From positions 23,396 to 87,395 of the forward strand of contig CAMAUZ010000025.1 in the NCBI GenBank assembly GCA_945861535.1: 64,000 nt of DNA, read 5' to 3'. The DNA is from Akkermansia muciniphila. GTDB taxonomy: Bacteria > Verrucomicrobiota > Verrucomicrobiia > Limisphaerales > BJHT01. The translations under genes were made by a program, and so were the position numbers. The notes under the pieces were generated by a model that did no database searches, was not told where the DNA came from, and worked only from the letters and a program-made list of their open reading frames with translations. The first letter of the stretch is position 1. The number at the start of each line of letters is the position of its first letter. Below, piece after piece: positions 1-7,634 of this stretch.

Positions 1-293
1 TGACGACGCTGCGCGCGCTGGGCCTGGACTGGCACGAGATGGCGCGTGCGACAGCGTGGGAAGGCTCGCTGGTCGCGCTGTGCGGCGTCGGCGGCGGGTT
101 GGTCGTGAGCGTCGCGCTGGGGTGGCTGCTGATTTTTGTGATCAACCAGCAGACCTTCGGCTGGACGCTGAGTTTTCGATTGCCGTGGGCGCAGCTCGGA
201 GCCCTCGCGGCGCTGGTCGTCGGGGCGGCGGCGGGCGTGTCGTACGCCGTGGGTTGGTGGGGCGCGGCGCTGCCGGCGGACAGGGAGGAATGA
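1..293 (+). CDS. ABC transporter permease, FtsX/MacB-like family, C-terminal fragment
   Basis: The reading frame is open from base 3 and runs off the left edge, so only about 96 C-terminal residues are present. Two hydrophobic segments are visible (about residues 24-45 and 62-80 of the visible part). Between them is the pattern FVINQQTFGWTLSF, typical of the last periplasmic turn of FtsX-like permeases. The preceding TTLRALGLDWHEMARATAWEG matches the usual cytoplasmic 'alRalG....E' element. The family forms inner-membrane permeases of MacB/LolCDE-type transporters. The next gene encodes an AttH/CrtC-like lipocalin protein, a common partner of such permeases. The ATG at 39 in the ORF track is internal, not the true start. 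Confidence 0.8.
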   Translation, partial: TTLRALGLDWHEMARATAWEGSLVALCGVGGGLVVSVALGWLLIFVINQQTFGWTLSFRLPWAQLGALAALVVGAAAGVSYAVGWWGAALPADREE

Positions 294-429
294 GATGCGC
301 GAAACCTTTGGAGGGATGAGAGCGGCGGAGGCGGGAGAAGCTCAAAGCTTAAAGCTCAAAGCTCAAGGGAAGGGACAAGGGGCAAGGGGCAAGAGCGCGA
401 CGCCGCGAGGCGTGGGATGCGTTTCCCTG

Positions 430-535
430 TTCGGAGTCCCGCCTTTAGGCGGCGGGGCGTCGGAATTTTCGCAAGGGATCAAATGGCAGGGATCGGTGCT
501 GAGCACGCCTCGCCGCCTGAAGGCGGAACTCCGAA
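430..535. repeat. Inverted repeat pair (family N), about 30-bp arms
   Basis: TTCGGAGTCCCGCCTTTAGG at 430 is mirrored by CCTGAAGGCGGAACTCCGAA at 516-535, with a few mismatches and about 45 bp between the arms. Each arm also contains its own small hairpin. The pair lies between the permease and the signal peptide of the next gene, inside the longest possible ORF. It looks like a dispersed palindromic element rather than coding sequence. Just upstream is a stretch of repeated AAGCTCAAAGCTCAAG, which also occurs near 7265. Confidence 0.7.
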
Positions 536-540
536 CGGGG

Positions 541-1707
541 ATGGTGGCGGCGGTGCTCTTGTGGCTGGCCTGCGGGGTGTGCGGCGTGACGAATGCCGCT
601 GAATTTCGTCCGCCGCTGACGACGGCGGAGGGCTTCGCGGTGCCGCAGCCGGGGCGGCGCTTCGAGTTTCCGCGCGATCATGGCGCACATCCGGAGTTCA
701 AACTCGAGTGGTGGTACGTGACGGGACATTTGTTCGCCGCGGACGAGCGGCGGTTCGGATTTCAGGCGACGTTCTTTCGACGTGCGGGGCCGGGGGGATC
801 CGCCGGAACGAACACGGTGGACACGGGGCCGGGTGGGAACTCGCCGTGGTTCCGCAGCGATGAGGTTCACCTCGCGCACATCGCCGTGCTGGACGTGCGT
901 ACGGGAAAATTCGTGTTCCAGGAACGGCTCAACCGCCGTGGCTGGGACGCGGACGTGACGACGAACGGGCTGCACGCGTGGAATGGCAACTGGTCGCTGC
1001 GCATGACCAACGCGGCGTCGGGGGCGATGGAACTGATCGGGAGCGTCCGTGCCGAGGCGGCGTTTCGTCTCGCGCTCACGCCGGAGAAACCGCTGGTGGT
1101 GTTTGGTGAAAACGGAGTGTCGCGCAAAGGCGCGTCGCCCACGGCGGCGAGTCATTACCTCACTTTCACACGACTCAAGACCGTGGGGACGCTGCGGCTG
1201 GGCGCGGAGACGTTCGCGGTCCATGGCCGCTCGTGGATGGACCACGAGATCAGCAGCAGCCAGCTTGATCCCGGGCAGGCGGGCTGGGATTGGGCGTGCC
1301 TGCAATTGCACGACGGCCGCGACCTCATGGCGTATCGGATGCGTCGGAAGGATGGTGGCCCCGACCCGTTCTCGACGCTGGCGTGGGTCGATGTCGGCGG
1401 GCGGGTGACGCAGGTCGGGGCCGCGCAATTCTCATGGCAGACAGTCGGCACGGCGCGGCATCCGCGTTCGGGGGTGTCGTATCCGAATCGCGTGAAGCTC
1501 ACGGCGAGCGATCCTGCAGGCGGCCCGGATGCGGTGGTCGAACTGCAGCTCGAACCGCTCGCGCCGCATCAGGAACTCGACGGCGGCTTGAGCGGGATTC
1601 CGTATTGGGAGGGCGCGTGCCGCGTGCTCGATGCGCAGCGCCGCGAGATCGGCGCGGCGTTTCTCGAACTGACCGGCTACGCGGGCGCACTGGGCGGGAG
1701 ATTTTGA
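541..1707 (+). CDS. Exported lipocalin-like AttH/CrtC-domain protein
   Basis: The body matches the AttH / carotenoid 1,2-hydratase-like lipocalin family: LEWWYVTGHL, GFQATFFRR, HLAHIAVLD, then SWMDHEISSSQ and GWDWACLQLHDG. I placed the start at ATG 541 because it begins a good signal peptide (MVAAVLLWLACGVCGVTNAA) and gives 388 residues. The longer ORF from 295 would prepend about 80 low-complexity residues translated from an inverted repeat. Position 295 does lie right after the permease stop, so that start cannot be excluded. Members following ABC permeases are exported proteins of unclear chemistry. True carotenoid hydratase activity is not implied, as no carotenoid genes are nearby. Confidence 0.85.
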   Translation: MVAAVLLWLACGVCGVTNAAEFRPPLTTAEGFAVPQPGRRFEFPRDHGAHPEFKLEWWYVTGHLFAADERRFGFQATFFRRAGPGGSAGTNTVDTGPGGNSPWFRSDEVHLAHIAVLDVRTGKFVFQERLNRRGWDADVTTNGLHAWNGNWSLRMTNAASGAMELIGSVRAEAAFRLALTPEKPLVVFGENGVSRKGASPTAASHYLTFTRLKTVGTLRLGAETFAVHGRSWMDHEISSSQLDPGQAGWDWACLQLHDGRDLMAYRMRRKDGGPDPFSTLAWVDVGGRVTQVGAAQFSWQTVGTARHPRSGVSYPNRVKLTASDPAGGPDAVVELQLEPLAPHQELDGGLSGIPYWEGACRVLDAQRREIGAAFLELTGYAGALGGRF

Positions 1708-1710
1708 GTG

Positions 1711-1945
1711 CGCCCCGGAGCGCGCCCGCCCCGGGCGTAGCGGCGTGGGGCTTGGTAAGGCGGTGGAATATTCCGACGCGGTTGTGCGTGCGGACGTTGC
1801 TGCGGCCGGGGACGGCCGCACTCCGCGCACGCCCCGGAGCGCGCCCGTCTTGGGCGCAGCGGCGTGGAGCGCGGTTAGGCGGTGGAATTTTCCGACGCGG
1901 TCATGCGTGCGGACGTTGCTGCGGCCGGGGACGGCCGCACTCCAA
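1711..1945. repeat. Two tandem copies of a 119-bp repeat (family L)
   Basis: CGCCCCGGAGCGCGCCCG starts at 1711 and again at 1830. Both units continue through GCGGTGGAAT, TTCCGACGCGGT and GCGTGCGGACGTTGCTGCGG, ending with a GC-rich hairpin GGCCGGGGACGGCC. The second copy differs by scattered substitutions. The last 45 bp recur in reverse at 25971-26014. This fills the gap between the lipocalin gene and the hsp20 terminator. Confidence 0.9.
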
Positions 1946-1982
1946 AGAAAGAGCGGCACCAGCCACCGGGCCGGCGCCGCTC
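1944..1982 (-). terminator. Rho-independent terminator of hsp20 gene
   Basis: On the minus strand GAGCGGCGCC pairs with GGTGCCGCTC (one G-T pair), followed by TTTCTTT. It lies 20 bases past the hsp20 stop codon, in the right orientation. Confidence 0.65.
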
Positions 1983-2002
1983 CCCCAAACCAACCCGCAA
2001 AC

Positions 2003-2458
2003 TCAGGCAACCTTGACTTCGATCGACTTCGGCAGGGCCTTGGCGTGTTTGGTCAGTCGCACCTTCAGCATGCCGTCCTTGTACTCGGCGTTTACCTTGC
2101 TGTCATCCGCGTCTTCCGGGATCGTGAAGCTGCGCAGGAAGGTGCCGTAGGACCGTTCGATCCGGTGGAAGCGCTGGTCCTTCTCTTCCTTCTCCGAGGC
2201 GCGTTCGCCGGAAATGTTGAGCACGCCGCGCTCGACGGTGACCCTCACGTCTTCCTTTTTCACCTCGGGCAACTCGACCTTGATCAGGTACTCTTTGTCG
2301 TCCTCGATGATGTCCACCAGCGGGGTCCAGTCGGCCACCCGCATGACTTCGTCTTTCGCGTCGGACTGGCGGATTGCGGGTCGGGAAAACAGCGACGACA
2401 GCCGGTTTTGCATCTCGGCCAGTTCCTTGACGGGATCCCAATGAGTCAGTGAGTTCAT
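2003..2458 (-). CDS. Small heat-shock protein, Hsp20/alpha-crystallin family
   Basis: The 151-residue product has the class layout of Hsp20: an N-terminal arm (WDPVKELAEMQNRLSSLF), a central alpha-crystallin domain (about residues 45-140) with VELPEVKKEDVRVTVERGVL and ISGER, and a C-terminal SIEVKVA tail with an I-x-V-type motif. Hsp20 proteins are cytoplasmic oligomeric holdases that bind unfolding proteins under stress. I chose ATG 2458 rather than the ORF-track start because AGGAACGAG lies at correct spacing and residue 1 begins the conserved region. It is monocistronic, with a terminator just downstream and a sigma-54-like site about 130 bp upstream. Confidence 0.95.
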   Translation of the reverse strand: MNSLTHWDPVKELAEMQNRLSSLFSRPAIRQSDAKDEVMRVADWTPLVDIIEDDKEYLIKVELPEVKKEDVRVTVERGVLNISGERASEKEEKDQRFHRIERSYGTFLRSFTIPEDADDSKVNAEYKDGMLKVRLTKHAKALPKSIEVKVA

Positions 2459-2587
2459 AATATTCTCGTTCCTGCGACGGTGATTTGGTTTGGAGCCATC
2501 GCCCGATGCCCCGCCGCGTGGCACTGGTGACTGGAGGCTTCGCAGCGCACCCTGCGCTCGCTCGCACTCGTTACACACCCTATCTCA

Positions 2588-2603
2588 ATCAAGTCCCGTG
2601 CCA
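2588..2603 (-). promoter_or_regulatory. Possible sigma-54 (-24/-12) promoter for hsp20
   Basis: The minus strand reads TGGCACG-GGAC-TTGAT, a close match to TGGCACG-N4-TTGC[A/T]. The -12 GC dinucleotide is GA here, which weakens the call. It lies about 130 bp upstream of the hsp20 start. No enhancer-binding protein gene is nearby. Confidence 0.35.
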
Positions 2604-2840
2604 CCCGAGGCGACGGAGGGAATCCGCATCGGAAGCAATAAAATCAGGGTTTTTTGGACTTCCGCCCGGCCAGGCAACGGGCCGGGCGTTGCGGGTGGGA
2701 AAAACCAACTCACCGTCCGGGACAAACTGTCGCAGCGTGGCGCACTGGCTTGCTCCTGAGTCGTGATGTGCGAGTGCGCCACGGGTGCCCGCCGCCCTCG
2801 CTGCGGGATGGCCGCGGCAATTCTGCGTGGTTCAATGGCC

Positions 2841-2850
2841 GGGGGGGGGG
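2841..2850. other. Ten-G homopolymer upstream of ThuA gene
   Basis: An uninterrupted run of 10 G lies 63 bp before the ATG at 2913, within a roughly 450-bp intergenic region (2459-2912) that otherwise shows no gene. Such tracts are slippage-prone and can alter promoter spacing; there is no direct evidence of that here. Confidence 0.6.
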
Positions 2851-2912
2851 TGGTCGGCGTTTCGATTTGTTTTGTCACCCGACCGATCCTCGTGACTAAA
2901 CTCTGACCACCT

Positions 2913-3785
2913 ATGAAACACCTGTTCCTCACCATACTGGCGGGCGTGAGCCTGCTTGCCACCTCGCTCAGCCACGCCGCCCAGATGAAGGCGCTCGTGA
3001 TCGACGGCCAGAACAACCACAACTGGAAAGGCACCACGCCGCTCCTCGTTAAGGCGCTCGAAAGCTCCGGCCTCTTCAAAGTCACGGTTGCCACGTCACC
3101 GGCCAAGGGCGGCGACATGGCGTCGTTCAAGCCGAAGTTCAGCGATTTCGAGGTGGTCATCTCCAATTACAACGGCGAGCCGTGGTCGGCGGAGACGAAG
3201 GCGGCGTTTGAGGCGTATGTGAAGAACGGCGGCGGCTTCGTCTCCGTTCACGCGGCCGACAACAGCTTTCCCGAGTGGAAGGAGTACAATAAAATCATCG
3301 GCGTGGGTGGCTGGGGCGGCCGCACGGAAAAGGACGGACCGTATGTGCGCTTCATCGACGGCAAGGCCACCAAGGTGATGGATGCCGGCCGCGGCGGGAG
3401 CCACGGGCAGCAGCACGATTTCGTCGTCGAGGTCCGTGACGCGAGCCATCCGATCACCGCCGGTCTGCCGGCGAAGTGGCTGCATGTGAAGGATGAACTC
3501 TATGACCGCCTGCGCGGGCCGGCGGAGAACCTCACGGTGCTTGCCACGGCGTTCGCCAATCCCGCCAAAGGTGGCTCCGGCCATCACGAGCCGATGCTCA
3601 TGGCGATTGAGTACGGCAAGGGCCGATCCTTCCACACCGCGCTCGGCCACAGCCCCGAGTGCATGAAATGCGTCGGCTTCATCGTCACGCTCCAGCGCGG
3701 CGCCGAGTGGGCCGCCACCGGCAAGGTCACGCAGAAGGTGCCCGCCGATTTCCCCGGCGCCGACAAGCTGAGCATCCGCGACTGA
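2913..3785 (+). CDS. Secreted ThuA-like domain protein
   Basis: 290 residues with a signal peptide (MKHLFLTILAGVSLLATSLSHAA). The mature part is a ThuA domain (class I glutamine amidotransferase-like fold): KALVIDGQNNHNW at the first strand, then VISNYNGEPW, VSVHAADNSFPEW, VGGWGGR and SHPITAGLP. ThuA proteins are linked to trehalose/disaccharide use in rhizobia and are abundant in Verrucomicrobiota and Planctomycetota, often as exported proteins of unknown chemistry. A PQQ-like propeller gene follows 77 bp downstream on the same strand, so the two are probably cotranscribed. A second ThuA gene lies at 46424. Confidence 0.9.
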   Translation: MKHLFLTILAGVSLLATSLSHAAQMKALVIDGQNNHNWKGTTPLLVKALESSGLFKVTVATSPAKGGDMASFKPKFSDFEVVISNYNGEPWSAETKAAFEAYVKNGGGFVSVHAADNSFPEWKEYNKIIGVGGWGGRTEKDGPYVRFIDGKATKVMDAGRGGSHGQQHDFVVEVRDASHPITAGLPAKWLHVKDELYDRLRGPAENLTVLATAFANPAKGGSGHHEPMLMAIEYGKGRSFHTALGHSPECMKCVGFIVTLQRGAEWAATGKVTQKVPADFPGADKLSIRD

Positions 3786-3862
3786 CGCGCCGCCCCCGCG
3801 TGCAAACACGTTTCGAAGTACGTTTCCAAAATAATCCCAACCCCTCACCGTTGAACGCCACC

Positions 3863-5101
3863 ATGCAAATGAAACCCGCCCGATTCACCGGCCTCTTGGC
3901 CCTCACCCTCAGCCTCCACACCGCGACCGCCGCCGACTGGCCGCAGTTTCGCGGCCCGCAGCGCGACAACATTTCCCGCGAGACCGGCCTGCTCGCCGAA
4001 TGGCCCAAGGCCGGGCCGACGCTGGCGTGGAAGGCTGACGGTCTGGGCAAGGGTTACTCGAGCGTCGCCGTCGTCGGTGACCGCATCTACACCGCCGGCG
4101 ACGACGCCGACTCGAGTTACATCCGCGCCCTCAACACCGCGGGCAAACACGTCTGGCGGGCGCCCTTGGGCAGACCCGGCGCGCCCGGCGGTTACGACGG
4201 CACCCGCGCGACCCCCACGGTCGATGGTGAACGGGTTTTCATGCTGGGCCAGGCCGGCGATCTCGTCTGTGTGAACGCCGCGACGGGCAAGGAAATCTGG
4301 CGCAAAGATTTGCGGAAAGACTTCGGCGGCCAGGTTGGTGGCTGGGGTTACTCCGAGTCGCCGCTGGTCGATGGCGAGCGCCTGATCATTTCCCCCGGCG
4401 GCAAAGGCGGCACTCTCGCGGCGCTAAACAAGACCACCGGTGCCGTGCTCTGGCGCACGAAGGATTTCACCGACGGCGCGGACTACGTGTCGCCCATTCT
4501 CACCACGATTGGCGGCGTTCCTCAATACGTGCAGCTCACGCAGAAAACCCTTGCTGGTATTGATCCCAAGACTGGGGCCGTCCTCTGGCAGGCCCCGCGC
4601 CGCGGCTCCACGGCGGTCATCCCCACGCCCGTGCAGGCCGATGATTTGATCTTCGTCACCTCGGGTTACGGGGTCGGCTGCAACGCGTTCAAGGTCACGA
4701 AAAGCCCCGGCGGTTTCACGGCGGAAGAGACCTACAACAACAAGAACCTGGCCAATCATCACGGCGGCGTGATCCTGCTCGACGGCTACATCTACGGGCA
4801 TTCGGACTCGAAGGGCTGGGTTTGCATGGACCACAAAACGGGCGACGTGAAATGGTCGAACCCAAGCGTTGGCAAAGGATCCGTTACCTTTGCCGATGGC
4901 CATCTCTATCTGCGCAGCGAAGGCGGGCGCGGCACCGTCGCTCTCGTCGAACCCTCGCCCGCCGCCTACAAGGAAACCGGTCGCTTCGAGCAACCCGACC
5001 GTAGCACCAAGAACAGTTGGGCGCATCCGGTGGTCGCCAACGGGAAGCTCTATCTCCGCGATCAGGGCATTCTGCTCTGCTACGACATCAAGGCCAAATA
5101 G
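3863..5101 (+). CDS. Exported PQQ-like beta-propeller repeat protein
   Basis: The 412-residue product starts with a signal peptide ending near TATAADWPQFRGP. WPQFRGP..DN is the usual opening of the verrucomicrobial/planctomycete PQQ-like (BamB-type) propeller family. Repeated blades contain AATGKEIWRKDL, KTTGAVLWRTKD, PKTGAVLWQAP and HKTGDVKWSN. There is no cytochrome motif and no obvious dehydrogenase metal site, so it is more likely a binding or scaffold propeller than an enzyme. ATG 3863 was chosen because it begins the signal peptide; the ORF track extends upstream through the intergenic region. A strong terminator follows. Confidence 0.9.
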   Translation: MQMKPARFTGLLALTLSLHTATAADWPQFRGPQRDNISRETGLLAEWPKAGPTLAWKADGLGKGYSSVAVVGDRIYTAGDDADSSYIRALNTAGKHVWRAPLGRPGAPGGYDGTRATPTVDGERVFMLGQAGDLVCVNAATGKEIWRKDLRKDFGGQVGGWGYSESPLVDGERLIISPGGKGGTLAALNKTTGAVLWRTKDFTDGADYVSPILTTIGGVPQYVQLTQKTLAGIDPKTGAVLWQAPRRGSTAVIPTPVQADDLIFVTSGYGVGCNAFKVTKSPGGFTAEETYNNKNLANHHGGVILLDGYIYGHSDSKGWVCMDHKTGDVKWSNPSVGKGSVTFADGHLYLRSEGGRGTVALVEPSPAAYKETGRFEQPDRSTKNSWAHPVVANGKLYLRDQGILLCYDIKAK

Positions 5102-5147
5102 CGGACGCGGGATGGCCCGCAGACACACCTGTTATTTCGGCTCGCAG

Positions 5148-5183
5148 CCGCGCCCGGACTTGTGCCGGACGCGGTTTTCTTTT
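5148..5183 (+). terminator. Rho-independent terminator after ThuA/propeller pair
   Basis: CCGCGCCCGG pairs with CCGGACGCGG (one mismatch) across a 7-base loop, followed by TTTTCTTTT. It lies 47 bases after the propeller stop codon. Confidence 0.75.
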
Positions 5184-5248
5184 GCCGAGGAGCCCTTTGC
5201 ACATAGCTGCCGACCTAAGGAGAACCCGCGCCCCAAGAGAAGGCGCAG

Positions 5249-5420
5249 CATGGGGCCATCGCACCTGCGGTGGGCACGGCAAGCGGGCGGGCCGAGGTCG
5301 CGGTGCCGCAGGCGTCTGCCTGCGAGTTTGGGCGGCGTCTCGCCGCCCGTTTTGACTCGGAGCAAGACGCCCCGCGAACTCCCAGGCGAGACGCCTGCGG
5401 TACCGTACGTTGGCAGAACC
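5249..5420. repeat. Palindromic repeat, family A copy 1
   Basis: The core at 5302-5404 starts GTGCCGCAGGCGTC and ends GACGCCTGCGGTACC. Two further mirrored blocks lie inside (GGCGGCGTCTCGCCGCC and GCGAGACGCCCCGCG). The flanks CATGGGGCC and GTACGTTGGC resemble those of copy 4 at 51845-52027. The sequence can fold into a series of nested hairpins. It is not coding. Confidence 0.85.
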
Positions 5421-5550
5421 TGAGCGCCGGGACGCAGCAGCATGGGACCAGCGTACGCAAAAGGCGGAGCGGGAAAGTTGGCCCTGCCCTTTTCCCGGGC
5501 ACTGCGGAAGGGGACCGAGGCCGCGGGGAAAACCCGCGCCAGTTCGTCCG

Positions 5551-5582
5551 CAAAACTTTGTCGCATATGCGACAAAGTTTTG
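5551..5582. promoter_or_regulatory. Perfect 32-bp palindrome
   Basis: CAAAACTTTGTCGCAT is followed directly by its exact reverse complement, with no loop. Unlike the surrounding repeats it is AT-rich, which fits a dimeric protein-binding site better than an RNA hairpin. It lies about 350 bp upstream of purE in a region with no gene. Confidence 0.75.
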
Positions 5583-5732
5583 TCAGGTCGCGTGCTGGCT
5601 GGGCGTTAGTGACTTTGGATTTGCACGCCGAAAACGGGAAACGGACGGCGCGGGGGGGCTTTGGTGGAAGGCTCAGCGGGCTGTGGCGGGTCTCTTGCCC
5701 GACCGAGGCGCAGCGCTCCTCGGTTCGGTCCT

Positions 5733-5790
5733 TCCGGTGGTTCCGCAGCGCTTCACCACCGGCTAATTTCTTGCGTGCCTCCGGCACGAA
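5733..5790. repeat. Half copy of inverted-repeat family B (right arm)
   Basis: CCGGTGGTTCCGCAGCGCTT continuing to TTCTTGCGTGCCTCCGGCAC matches the 56-bp right arm at 48717-48772 with one difference. No matching left arm is present here. A few bases on, CCGTGTCCATCCGTGTCCAT (5841-5860) is another dispersed repeat, found in reverse at 11467-11497. Confidence 0.85.
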
Positions 5791-5933
5791 GCGGTGAGCA
5801 CGCGGGCTGAACACCGGCTTTGCAGATTCCCCGTTCCGATCCGTGTCCATCCGTGTCCATCCGTGGTAGAAAGTCGGTATTACGGATAATCCCGGTTCGA
5901 CTTTTCCCCGCTGCGTCCGCAATCTCCGCGCGT

Positions 5934-6449
5934 ATGGCCAAGCCAACCAAACCAACCAAGTCCGCCACGCCGCTCGTCGGCATCATCATGGGCAGCCAGT
6001 CCGACTGGGAGACCATGCAACACGCCGCGGCGCAACTGACCGAGTTGGGAGTGCCATTTGAGACCCGCGTCGTCTCGGCACATCGCACGCCCGACCTGCT
6101 GTTCGAATACGCCGCGACCGCGGCGGCGCGCGGACTCGAGGTCATCATCGCCGGAGCGGGCGGGGCGGCGCATCTTCCCGGCATGACGGCCGCGAAAACC
6201 GCGCTGCCCGTGCTGGGCGTGCCCGTCGAGTCCAAAGCCCTCCACGGCCTCGACTCATTGCTCGCGATCGTGCAGATGCCCGGCGGCGTGCCCGTCGGAA
6301 CGCTCGCCATCGGCAAGCCCGGGGCCATCAATGCCGCCCTGCTTGCCAGCACGATCCTTGGCGCAAAATATCCGCAGTTTCGGCGCGCCTATGAAACCTT
6401 CCGCCGTCGGCAGACCGACGCCGTCCTCGCGAACGGCAATCCGGCTTAG
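5934..6449 (+). CDS. purE: N5-carboxyaminoimidazole ribonucleotide mutase PurE
   Basis: 171 residues, the normal length for class I PurE. Conserved landmarks are [13 protein letters not shown] at the phosphate/substrate loop, [19 protein letters not shown] and [12 protein letters not shown]. The enzyme moves the carboxylate of N5-CAIR to give CAIR in purine synthesis. The ATG at 5934 begins a short linker before the first strand; the longer ORF reads through the dispersed CCGTGTCCAT repeat. No purK is adjacent, so the partner gene must lie elsewhere. Confidence 0.96.
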   Translation: MAKPTKPTKSATPLVGIIMGSQSDWETMQHAAAQLTELGVPFETRVVSAHRTPDLLFEYAATAAARGLEVIIAGAGGAAHLPGMTAAKTALPVLGVPVESKALHGLDSLLAIVQMPGGVPVGTLAIGKPGAINAALLASTILGAKYPQFRRAYETFRRRQTDAVLANGNPA

Positions 6450-6886
6450 CACGGGGAACTTTTCGCTGAGTTGGGTAACGACAGTCTCGGCCGGCCCCAA
6501 GCGGAACTGAACGGGTTAGTGCGGGCAGTGAAAATTGCCTGTCGCTGGGTCGAGAGTCTCCCGGGCGGCCGCGATTGGCTGACTGACTGGGGTGCCGCAC
6601 GGGGTGGCCCGCCGACTTTATCTGGCGCTGATCGCAGCGCTGCTCCTGCAAATATTTTTCCGGCGCCGCGCCGGACCAGCGGCTGATGGAGGCGATCCGC
6701 TGGCATTTGGGCGGCGTGACCGGGCAGCGGTTAGCTTCCCGCTCGGGCACACCGATTCCCCCACGGCACAAACCATGCCGAACCGAATTGGTGCTGCGCC
6801 CCAACTCTGTAATAGTAGGAATAAAAGCTTGTAACACCAAGTTCGGTTGTTACGGTCCGCGCTCCTAAACTGAACTTAGAATTGTT
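6450..6886. other. Intergenic region between purE and rpmB, no gene recognised
   Basis: 437 bases. Short ORFs occur on both strands, but none has a recognisable motif or a convincing start. The last 100 bases are more AT-rich and presumably hold the rpmB promoter. Confidence 0.5.
6788..6815 (+). promoter_or_regulatory. Possible sigma-70 promoter of rpmB
   Basis: TTGGTG and TAATAG are separated by 16 bases and end about 70 bp before the rpmB ATG, in the AT-rich part of the intergenic region. This is a pattern match only. Confidence 0.3.
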
Positions 6887-7177
6887 ATGTCACGTATTTG
6901 CGAACTCACCGGCGTAGGCTCCATCAAGGGCAATCACATTTGGCGCAGTGGTAAGGCCAAGAAAAAGGGCGGTATCGGCACCCATGTCACCGCCATCACC
7001 AAGCGCCGCTTCCAACCCAATCTCCAGAAAGTCAAGGTGCTCATCGGTGGCGAAGTGCGCTTCATCCGCGTTTCGGCCAAGGCCATCAAACGCGGCCTGA
7101 TCGTCAAGGCCCCGCGCCGCACCTGGAAGAAGCCCGAAGCTGTGGCCGCCGCACCCGCCGCCGCCGCCAAGAAGTAA
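6887..7177 (+). CDS. rpmB: 50S ribosomal protein L28
   Basis: 96 residues beginning MSRICELTGVGSIKGNHIW, with the L28 core TKRRFQPNLQKVKVLIGGEV and RVSAKAIKRGLIVKAPRRTW. L28 is a basic protein of the large ribosomal subunit near the E site. The alanine-rich tail (AVAAAPAAAAKK) is an extension. It is monocistronic, with a textbook terminator 22 bp downstream. L33, often adjacent in other bacteria, is absent. Confidence 0.97.
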   Translation: MSRICELTGVGSIKGNHIWRSGKAKKKGGIGTHVTAITKRRFQPNLQKVKVLIGGEVRFIRVSAKAIKRGLIVKAPRRTWKKPEAVAAAPAAAAKK

Positions 7178-7199
7178 CGAGCGTTTTTTGTTTTTCACG

Positions 7200-7230
7200 G
7201 GCGAGACTGGCCACAGTCTCGCCTTTTTTT
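7200..7230 (+). terminator. Rho-independent terminator of rpmB
   Basis: GGCGAGACTG and CAGTCTCGCC form a perfect 10-bp stem with a 4-base loop, followed by seven T. Confidence 0.95.
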
Positions 7231-7634
7231 GTCCTCGGGCGCGCGGCGGAAAAGCACCAAGGACAAAGCTCAAAGCTCAAGAAAAGTACCAGCCGGCAAG
7301 CTGGAAAGTCACCGGGATCGGCGATGCGATTTCCAGATCGGGAGCGACGGAGATCCTGAGTCACAGGCCCCGGATCACCGTCTGTGCCTGCCAGTCGGCG
7401 GCCCGGCGCGAGCCAGCGTCGGATGCTGTGAGCTGCGCTGGGGCGCGCGCACCAACGGGGGGCAGTTCCGACTGGCGGAGGGGCGTCCCTGCTGGCGTGG
7501 ATTCATGCGGTCGGGGCGTTGGAAGAGTCTGCGCCGCGCGCCGCGAACATGCGCCGTGATTCCATGCTTTCTTTCCCGCTGCGTTTGCTGTTTACACTTC
7601 ACGCCAGCCGTTTTGGCGGCATTTTCTTTTCACC
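7231..7634. other. Intergenic region upstream of Sel1 gene, no gene recognised
   Basis: About 400 bases without a supportable ORF. It contains the dispersed AAAGCTCAAAGCTCAAG motif at about 7265. The AT-richer last 70 bases (GCTGTTTACACTTCACGCC) may hold the promoter of the next gene. Confidence 0.5.

Noticed and set aside
445-1428. 327-codon minus-strand ORF antisense to the lipocalin gene
   Set aside because: Arginine/histidine-rich composition typical of an antisense shadow in GC-rich DNA, no motif, and fully covered by a gene with a clear family.
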